Shown in pieces: positions 13,640 through 18,265 of a DNA stretch of 18,265 bases. Both the position numbers and the translations under genes were made by a program. Origin of the DNA: DASZPL01 sp035550315 (GTDB lineage: Bacteria; Actinomycetota; Actinomycetes; JAFAQI01); NCBI GenBank assembly GCA_035550315.1, contig DASZPL010000080.1, positions 1 through 18,265 on the forward strand, given 5' to 3'. Positions within the stretch are counted from its first letter, which is position 1. The number at the start of each line of letters is the position of its first letter. A model generated the notes under the pieces. That model was not told where the DNA came from, ran no database searches, and worked only from the letters and a program-made list of their open reading frames with translations.

Positions 13640-14344
13640 ATGAGCGACCCGAGCGAGCTGCGGGTGATGACTTACAACGTCCGCTCTTTGCGGGATGACG
13701 TCGGCGCGATCACCGACGTCATCCGCAGCGCGGAGCCGGACGTCCTGGCGGTGCAGGAGGCGCCCCGGTTCCTGCGGTGGCGCTCGAAGCGCGCCGCGCT
13801 GGCCCGACGCAGCGGGCTGGTCGTCGGGACGGCCGACCGCACCGGTGGGCTGTTGCTGATGACCTCGTTGCGGGCGCGGGTCGTGGCCACCGATTTCGCG
13901 TTGCTGCCGAAGTCGCCGCGGCTGCATCAGCGTGCGGTCGCGATCGCGACCGTCGACGCCGGCGGTCACCGCTGGCGAGTGGCGTCCGTGCACTTCAGCC
14001 TCAACGCCGCCGAGCGGCGCAACCACCTGCCGGCGCTCTGGTCGGCGGTCGGGGCGAACGGCTCGGAGCCGGCCACCCCGTTGGTGATCGCGGGTGACCT
14101 GAACGAGCCGCCCGGTGGCCCGGTGTTCACCGAACTGGCCGAGCGGATGCAGGACTGTTACGCCGCGGCCGGCGGCACCGACGGCAGCACCAGCCCCGCC
14201 GCCGCTCCGCGGCAGCGGCTGGACGCGATCTTCGTGTCGAGCGGCTGCGAGGTCGTCTCGTGTGAGGTGATCGCCGACGGCGCGCCCGGGGCGAGCGACC
14301 ACTTGCCGGTCTTGGCGGTCCTCCGCCCGCCCAGCGCCGCTTAG
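13640..14344 (+). CDS. Endonuclease/exonuclease/phosphatase (EEP) family hydrolase
   Basis: This 234-residue protein holds the EEP catalytic set: N13 in MTYNVRS, E40 in VQEAP, H118 in VHFSLN, D153 and N155 in AGDLNEP, D195 in LDAIFVS, and D220-H221 in SDHLPV. The family, which includes DNase I, ExoIII and sphingomyelinases, cleaves phosphodiester bonds with magnesium. No signal peptide is present, so it acts in the cytoplasm. The substrate could be nucleic acid or a phospholipid headgroup. ATG 13640 follows the glucokinase stop by 13 bases with a loose GGGGATGGCGG stretch as ribosome site. Its TAG stop lies within TTAG shared with the stop of the opposite gene. Confidence 0.85.
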   Translation: MSDPSELRVMTYNVRSLRDDVGAITDVIRSAEPDVLAVQEAPRFLRWRSKRAALARRSGLVVGTADRTGGLLLMTSLRARVVATDFALLPKSPRLHQRAVAIATVDAGGHRWRVASVHFSLNAAERRNHLPALWSAVGANGSEPATPLVIAGDLNEPPGGPVFTELAERMQDCYAAAGGTDGSTSPAAAPRQRLDAIFVSSGCEVVSCEVIADGAPGASDHLPVLAVLRPPSAA

Positions 14345-15570
14345 TCGCGGTGGTAGCTCGGGACCAGCTGGAGGGCGAGCTGCTCGAGCAGTAAGCCGAC
14401 GTCGGTCACGATGCCGATGGCCTGCGCGCTGCCGCGGTCGGCGAGCTTGGTGACCGTCGCGGGATTGATGTCGACGGCGATCAGCGGGACAGACGCCGGC
14501 AACAGGTTGCCGGTCGCGATCGAATGCAGCGTGGTCGCGATCATCAGCGCGAAGCCGACGCCGGGCAACTGGGCGCGCATCGCGCGCTGGCCCTCGATGA
14601 CGTCGCTGTAGACGTCCGGCAGCGGTCCGTCGTCCCGGACCGACCCGACCAGCACGAACGGCTTCCCGGCCGTGACGAGTGCGTGCATCACGCCGCTGGT
14701 GAGCACCCCGGCGTCGACCGCTTGCTTGATCGACCCGGCGGCGCGGATCGCGTTGATGGCGCGGATGTGGTGCTCGTGACCGTGCTCGACGCCCACGCCG
14801 GCGGTCAGGTCGACACCCAGCGAGGTGCCGAACATCGCCGCTTCGATGTCGTGCGTCGCCAACGCGTTGCCGCTGAACAGCACGTCCACCCAGCCGTGCC
14901 GGACGAGCTCGACCATCGGCGTGGTCGCTCCGGTGTGGACCACGGCCGGCCCGGCCACCCAGAGAATCCGCCCGCCCTCGCTCTTCACCTCGCGCATCCG
15001 GTCGGCGATCTGCCGGACCAACAGTGCCTGCGGCTTCTCGCTGGACACCGCCGAGGACATGAACGCGAACTCCACCGCCTTGTGGTCACGGGGGGGAAGC
15101 ACGACGCGGACGCCGTCCGCCCCGCAGACGATGACGTCGCCCGCCTTGACGTCGCTGACCGGGATCGTGCGGACCCGGTTGTTGTCCTGCACCAGCAGCC
15201 CGCAGTCCATCTCCGGCTGCTCCACCGGCACCCACTCGCCGCCGAGCCGGACCACCGTCTCGAGGTTGGTGGTCGAGTAGAAGTCCTCCGGGAAGACGCC
15301 GTCGGCCGGCGCCGGGCGCACCATCGCCTCACCCGGATCGACCTGGTTGACGCCGTGTACCTGCAGCCGCATCAGGATCCGGCTCAGCTGCTCGGCCGTG
15401 TCGGCGCCCACGACGATGACCGCGTGCGACTCGTCCTCGTGCGCCTTGCCGAGATCGATCCGGTCGACGGTGTAGTCGCCGCCGTAGTCGAGGACGTCGT
15501 CGAGGATCCGGGCCAGCACGCCGGAGTCCATCAGGTGTCCGGTGATTTCCACCCGCTCGGAGACCTGCAT
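14341..15570 (-). CDS. TIGR00300/LOR-SDH-region protein, possible ornithine cyclodeaminase
   Basis: This 409-residue protein has at its N terminus (about 1-100) the LOR/SDH conserved region, beginning MQVSERVEITGHLMDSGVL. Next comes a beta-rich middle part (about 100-180) and a Rossmann-like C-terminal part with HTGATTPMVELVRHG, GNALATHDIEAAMFGTSLG and VDINPATVTKL. This architecture is the TIGR00300 family of archaea, some actinobacteria and cyanobacterial AgrE/ArgZ. Characterised members convert ornithine to proline with release of ammonia. The arginine dihydrolase domain of AgrE/ArgZ is missing here. The activity is inferred from family, not from residues I can verify. ATG 15570 has no Shine-Dalgarno sequence and stands six bases after TAGGGT. 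Confidence 0.8.
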   Translation of the reverse strand: MQVSERVEITGHLMDSGVLARILDDVLDYGGDYTVDRIDLGKAHEDESHAVIVVGADTAEQLSRILMRLQVHGVNQVDPGEAMVRPAPADGVFPEDFYSTTNLETVVRLGGEWVPVEQPEMDCGLLVQDNNRVRTIPVSDVKAGDVIVCGADGVRVVLPPRDHKAVEFAFMSSAVSSEKPQALLVRQIADRMREVKSEGGRILWVAGPAVVHTGATTPMVELVRHGWVDVLFSGNALATHDIEAAMFGTSLGVDLTAGVGVEHGHEHHIRAINAIRAAGSIKQAVDAGVLTSGVMHALVTAGKPFVLVGSVRDDGPLPDVYSDVIEGQRAMRAQLPGVGFALMIATTLHSIATGNLLPASVPLIAVDINPATVTKLADRGSAQAIGIVTDVGLLLEQLALQLVPSYHRD

Positions 15571-15576
15571 CCGTAG

Positions 15577-15582
15577 ACCCTA
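15577..15582 (-). promoter_or_regulatory. Probable leaderless -10 box of the LOR/SDH-region gene
   Basis: On the minus strand TAGGGT (15582 to 15577) is followed by CTACGG and the ATG at 15570. The box sits in the 19-bp gap behind the two-TM protein gene, so this gene can be transcribed separately from its upstream neighbour. Confidence 0.5.
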
Positions 15583-15589
15583 ACGGGCG

Positions 15590-16258
15590 CTACAAGACCG
15601 CCCCGTCGTCCCAGCCGGAGTCCTGCGGCGGTTCGTTGCGGACGTGCCAGACCAGCGTGACCGCACCGCCGACGATCGCGAGGATCGCAAGCCAGGAGAA
15701 CTGGCCGCCGTCGAAACCGCTGATCAGCACGATCCCGCCGATCACGATTGCGAGCCAGCAGATGATGGTGACCCGGCGGAGCCGCGGCAGCGGCGGCGGC
15801 AGCGGCGGGATGAAATGGTCGTCGTCCTCGACGTAGTCGGTGGCCGGCGGTGCCGCCGCCACCGTCGCCTTGGTCTCGTCGACGTCTTCGGTGACCGGCC
15901 ACGGTGGCACCGGTGACGTCGCGGGCGCGCGCAACGACGCCAGCACGTTCTCCCAGGCGGTGTCCAGATCAGGCTCGACCGGCGGCTCGTCATGGCTGCC
16001 GATCACCTCATTCGCGCGCGTCACCTGCTCCTGGTCGACGTAGAGCCGGGCGCTCGGGTTGGTCGGCAGCCGCACCTCGAGGTAGCCGCCTCGTTGCCCC
16101 GGAGTGGGCTCGACGTACGCCGCGATGCCGTGCGCGGCCAGCGTCGGCAGCAACGCGTGGGCCACCCGGGGGTCGAGGTCGCGCACCGGGGTGTAACCGG
16201 CGCAGCGCAGCCCGTTGTCGCGCTTGCCGAAGCCGGGCCCGTCGCCGTAGTCGGCCAT
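15590..16258 (-). CDS. Uncharacterised protein with two C-terminal transmembrane helices
   Basis: This 222-residue protein has a cytoplasmic N-terminal region of about 90 residues (MADYGDGPGFGKRDNG onward) containing a small alpha/beta unit with AYVEPTPGQRGGYLEVRLPT. An acidic disordered stretch and a proline-rich segment IPPLPPPLPRL (about 150-160) follow. Two membrane helices, VTIICWLAIVIGGIVLISGF and FSWLAILAIVGGAVTLVWHV, end the protein. Similar proteins are often annotated DUF308-like in actinobacteria, but no function is known to me. ATG 16258 is chosen because GGAG lies six bases upstream and the hydrolase stop is one base away. The frame is open further into the hydrolase gene. It is almost certainly co-translated with the hydrolase. 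Confidence 0.8.
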   Translation of the reverse strand: MADYGDGPGFGKRDNGLRCAGYTPVRDLDPRVAHALLPTLAAHGIAAYVEPTPGQRGGYLEVRLPTNPSARLYVDQEQVTRANEVIGSHDEPPVEPDLDTAWENVLASLRAPATSPVPPWPVTEDVDETKATVAAAPPATDYVEDDDHFIPPLPPPLPRLRRVTIICWLAIVIGGIVLISGFDGGQFSWLAILAIVGGAVTLVWHVRNEPPQDSGWDDGAVL

Positions 16259-16259
16259 C

Positions 16260-17024
16260 TCAGGCTCCGGCGGCGACGTGCGCCCGGACGAAGCCGAGTG
16301 ACTCCTCGACGATCGTCGGCAGGTCGTTGTCGAGGGTCGCGACGTGGAAGCTGTCTTCCAGCCAGACCTGCCGCTTGTCGGCGGACCCGACGCCGGCCAG
16401 CAGCCGCTCGGAGTTCTCGGGTTCCACGACGTGGTCATCGCGGCTGGTGAGGACGAGCAGCGGCTGCGTGATGCGGGCCAGGTCGGCGCGGGTCAGCGCC
16501 CACAGCTTTGACAGCTGCCAGGCCGCCTTGACCGGCAACCGGTCGTACGCCGGCTCGGTCACGCCCGGCTTCTTGATGTCGTTGCCGACCGGGGGAAACG
16601 ACGGCACGAGGAGGCGGGCGAGGGGCAGCAGCTTCGCGTCCTTGCGGGTGGTGAATAGCGACGGGTTCACGACCACGACGCCGGCGAGCTGGTCGCCGCG
16701 CTCTTCGGCCAGCCGCAGCGCGAGCGTGCCGCCCATTGACAGCCCCATGACGAACGTCTGGCCGCAGCGGGCGCGCACCTCGTCGACGGCGGCCGCCAAG
16801 GCGGCGTACCAGTCCTGCCAGCGCACCCGGTTGGCGTCCTGCCAGCGGGTGCCGTGACCCGGCAGCAGTGGCACTCGGACGGTCAGGCCATCCGCTGCCA
16901 GCTGCTCGGCCCAGGGCCGCAGGCTTCCCGGCATGCCGGTCAGGCCGTGGCACAGCACGGCGCCGACCTCGCCGCCGTCGGCGGCGAACGGCTCGGCCGG
17001 GTCTGCCGGCCGCACTTCGGTCAC
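16260..17024 (-). CDS. Alpha/beta hydrolase, carboxylesterase/monoacylglycerol lipase type
   Basis: This 254-residue serine hydrolase has the oxyanion segment CHGLTGMPGS (25-34), LLPGHGTR, the nucleophile elbow G-L-S96-M-G-G and probable triad partners D197 in SRDDHVVEP and H227 in DSFHVATLDND. The GHGLTG/PGHG/DSFHV pattern is that of Est30-type carboxylesterases and bacterial monoacylglycerol lipases, which cleave short to medium acyl esters or monoglycerides. No signal peptide is seen, so it is cytoplasmic. The GTG at 17024 has only a weak GAG upstream. AACCAT stands at the leaderless -10 distance but lacks the first T. The divergent neighbour is a PlsC acyltransferase, so a joint role in glycerolipid turnover is plausible. 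Confidence 0.87.
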   Translation of the reverse strand: MTEVRPADPAEPFAADGGEVGAVLCHGLTGMPGSLRPWAEQLAADGLTVRVPLLPGHGTRWQDANRVRWQDWYAALAAAVDEVRARCGQTFVMGLSMGGTLALRLAEERGDQLAGVVVVNPSLFTTRKDAKLLPLARLLVPSFPPVGNDIKKPGVTEPAYDRLPVKAAWQLSKLWALTRADLARITQPLLVLTSRDDHVVEPENSERLLAGVGSADKRQVWLEDSFHVATLDNDLPTIVEESLGFVRAHVAAGA

Positions 17025-17087
17025 GTCTCGATGGTTGCACGCTTCGCCCGCCGGGCGGGAACGACACGAATTCCGCGGCCGGTAAGA

Positions 17088-17107
17088 TCAACTGTTCGTC
17101 AACCGTT
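17088..17107. promoter_or_regulatory. Tandem TCAACNGTT elements, possible operator
   Basis: TCAACTGTT (17088-17096) and TCAACCGTT (17099-17107) repeat with an 11-bp step, about one DNA turn. Each has a small AACNGTT dyad. They lie between the divergent hydrolase and acyltransferase genes and touch a candidate -35. The regulator is unknown. Confidence 0.35.
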
Positions 17108-17135
17108 GCCCTTTCGGCGGCGTGGTGCTTAAGGT
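17106..17135 (+). promoter_or_regulatory. Candidate promoter of the PlsC-type gene
   Basis: TTGCCC (17106-17111) and TAAGGT (17130-17135) are 18 bp apart, giving a predicted start near 17142 and a leader of about 56 bases with a strong ribosome site. The -35 overlaps the second TCAACNGTT element. Confidence 0.4.
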
Positions 17136-17197
17136 CACGTTCAGGCCACGACGAGAGATTCGCTGCGGCGCTGAGGCACGTGGGAGGAGGTCGAGCC

Positions 17198-17944
17198 GTG
17201 GTCTATTGGTTCCTGAAGCACCTCGCCCTCGGCCCGATCCTGCGCACCCTGTTCCGACCATGGGTCGAGGGTGTCGAGAACATCCCCGAAACCGGCGGCG
17301 CGATCCTCGCCAGCAACCACCTGTCGTTCTCGGACTCCTTCTTCTTGCCGCTCGAGGTTCGCCGGCGGATCACCTTCCTGGCCAAGGCCGACTACTTCAA
17401 CGGTCGCGGGCTGAAGGGCTGGTTGACCGCCGGCTTCTTCAAGAGCATCGGCCAAGTGCCGGTCGACCGCAGTGGCGGGCGCGCCAGCGACGCGGCGTTG
17501 CGCAAGGGGCTGGAGATCCTCGGCCGCGGTGACCTGCTCGGCATCTACCCGGAAGGCACCCGCTCGCCGGACGGCCGGCTCTACCGCGGCAAGACCGGCA
17601 TCGCCCGGATCGCCCTGGAGGCCGGCGTGCCGGTCATCCCGGTCGCCATGGTCAACACGTTCGACATCCAGCCGCCCGGCCAGGTGATGCCCCGGATCAT
17701 GCGGGTCGGCATCCGGATCGGCAAGCCGCTCGACTTCTCCCGCTATGCAGGCATGGCCGACGACCGGTTCGTGCTGCGGTCGATCACCGACGAAATCATG
17801 TACGAGCTGATGCAGCTGTCGGGTCAGGAGTACGTCGACACCTACGCCAGCAAGGCGAAGGAAGACATCGCCGACGCGCGTGCCGCTGCCCACGAGGCGC
17901 TGGTCGCCGACGCGCCCTACGGCACCGAGCGCAAGGCTAGTTAG
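17198..17944 (+). CDS. PlsC-type 1-acylglycerol-3-phosphate acyltransferase family protein
   Basis: This 248-residue acyltransferase has the catalytic block N40-H41-L-S-F-S-D46 (HX4D), a second block around KADYF and GQVPVDR (about 63-91), and the phosphate-binding Y-P-E119-G-T-R122-SPDG block followed by RGKTGIARIAL. These are the standard motifs of enzymes that transfer an acyl group from acyl-CoA or acyl-ACP to lysophosphatidic acid or a related lipid at the membrane. Rv2182c of M. tuberculosis is similar in length and position. GTG 17198 follows GGGAGGAGG by seven bases. The last eight codons and stop are repeated twice downstream in the same frame. The exact acceptor lipid is not determined by these motifs. 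Confidence 0.9.
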   Translation: MVYWFLKHLALGPILRTLFRPWVEGVENIPETGGAILASNHLSFSDSFFLPLEVRRRITFLAKADYFNGRGLKGWLTAGFFKSIGQVPVDRSGGRASDAALRKGLEILGRGDLLGIYPEGTRSPDGRLYRGKTGIARIALEAGVPVIPVAMVNTFDIQPPGQVMPRIMRVGIRIGKPLDFSRYAGMADDRFVLRSITDEIMYELMQLSGQEYVDTYASKAKEDIADARAAAHEALVADAPYGTERKAS

Positions 17945-17992
17945 CGCGCAGAGCGCGACGCCAGTTAGCGCGCAGAGCGCGACGCCAGCTAG
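17921..17992 (+). repeat. 24-bp tandem repeat including the 3' end and stop codon of the plsC-type gene
   Basis: Three 24-bp units run in frame at 17921-17944, 17945-17968 and 17969-17992. Units 2 and 3 differ at one base; unit 1 matches unit 2 at 18 of 24 positions. Each ends in a serine codon and TAG. Units 2 and 3 each contain a CGCGC-AGA-GCGCG hairpin (17945-17957, 17969-17981). The third unit also holds the stop codon of the opposing glycerol kinase gene. Confidence 0.7.
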
Positions 17993-18265
17993 TTCCGGTC
18001 CCAGTTTTGGCTGCGGCGCACGGCGTCGTGCCAGCGCGCGTACCCGGCGTCCTCGCGCCGGCCCGGCTTGAAGCGGCGGTCGAGCTGCCAGGTCTCGGCG
18101 AGCTCGCTGGTCGACGACCACATGCCGGTCGCGAGGCCGGCGAGGAATGCCGCCCCCAGCGCGGTCGTCTCGGCGACCTTCGGCCGGCGTACCGGTCGCT
18201 GCAACTCGGTGGCTTGCAGCTCGCACAGCAGGTCGTTCGCCGCGGCGCCGCCGTCGACCGACAGC
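17989..18265 (-). CDS. glpK: Glycerol kinase, C-terminal part (runs off the window)
   Basis: The visible 91 residues begin LSVDGGAAANDLLCELQA, matching the conserved VDGG-A-x-N segment of the FGGY-kinase ATP-binding domain in glycerol kinases. Then come LQRPVRRPKVAETTALGAAF, GMWSSTSELAETW and the C-terminal RRFKPGRREDAGYARWHDAV, all typical of GlpK rather than xylulokinase or other FGGY sugars. The enzyme makes glycerol-3-phosphate with ATP, feeding glycerolipid synthesis and glycolysis. The start lies beyond the window. It converges on the PlsC-type gene, whose substrate pathway begins with glycerol-3-phosphate, though the genes are on opposite strands. Its stop lies in the third copy of the 24-bp repeat. 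Confidence 0.92.
   Translation of the reverse strand, partial: LSVDGGAAANDLLCELQATELQRPVRRPKVAETTALGAAFLAGLATGMWSSTSELAETWQLDRRFKPGRREDAGYARWHDAVRRSQNWDRN

Noticed and set aside
17025..17036. Leaderless -10 for the alpha/beta hydrolase
   Set aside because: The hexamer at the correct distance is AACCAT, which lacks the required first T, so it was not counted with the other five.
1..18265. CRISPR array, tRNA or rRNA genes, prophage or defence genes
   Set aside because: I found no regularly spaced repeats with unique spacers, no tRNA-like cloverleaf or rRNA segment, and no integrase, phage or defence protein motifs among the coding frames.

Overview
The window is very GC-rich DNA with GTG and ATG starts, tight ATGA/GTGA gene overlaps and promoters of TANNNT type. 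This points to an actinobacterium. SepH, a PimB-type phosphatidylinositol-mannoside mannosyltransferase, a RipC-like NlpC/P60 hydrolase and a DEDDh exonuclease/GIY-YIG fusion narrow it to the high-GC Actinomycetia. From memory, the gene order resembles the M. tuberculosis Rv2182c-Rv2192c neighbourhood (trpD, DEDD/UvrC-like protein, NlpC/P60, pimB, fadD15, SRPBCC, ArsA-like ATPase, Rv2183c-like protein, PlsC). A ROK glucokinase sits where Streptomyces carries glkA. The genus cannot be fixed from this sequence; a non-mycobacterial lineage is my guess.

Layout. (1) 1-2163: the 3' end of a + strand gene, probably trpD, converges on a minus-strand pair, a stand-alone Lrp/AsnC ligand-binding domain protein and a DEDDh-GIY-YIG nuclease. 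(2) 2164-3897: a divergent control region, a 62-residue four-cysteine protein, then a 316-bp leader with three 9-bp-spaced GTNAC boxes and a ydaO (c-di-AMP) riboswitch in front of a secreted NlpC/P60 peptidoglycan hydrolase. (3) 3898-7509: a strongly folded intergenic region, then the coupled cluster sepH, membrane metallopeptidase and pimB. (4) 7506-9311: a minus-strand long-chain acyl-CoA ligase whose stop interlocks with that of pimB. (5) 9431-14344: a + strand series of zinc-ribbon membrane protein, metallophosphoesterase, SRPBCC protein, ArsA/Get3-type ATPase, CxxCxxC protein, ROK glucokinase and EEP-family hydrolase. (6) 14341-17024: a minus-strand group of hydrolase, two-TM protein and LOR/SDH-region (TIGR00300) protein. 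(7) 17198-18265: a PlsC-type acyltransferase converging on the 3' end of glycerol kinase.

Common themes are the envelope and lipid metabolism (NlpC/P60, SepH, PimB, FadD, PlsC, GlpK) and sugar phosphorylation (GlkA). Most genes look like conserved housekeeping genes. I see no phage, IS element, CRISPR array or tRNA. The most interesting material is regulatory. The hydrolase leader combines possible MtrA boxes with a riboswitch. Five genes share an exact TANNNT-N6-start-codon arrangement typical of leaderless transcription. Near-identical inverted 23-bp elements lie between divergent genes, the 3' end of plsC is triplicated in frame, and the sepH leader is highly structured.
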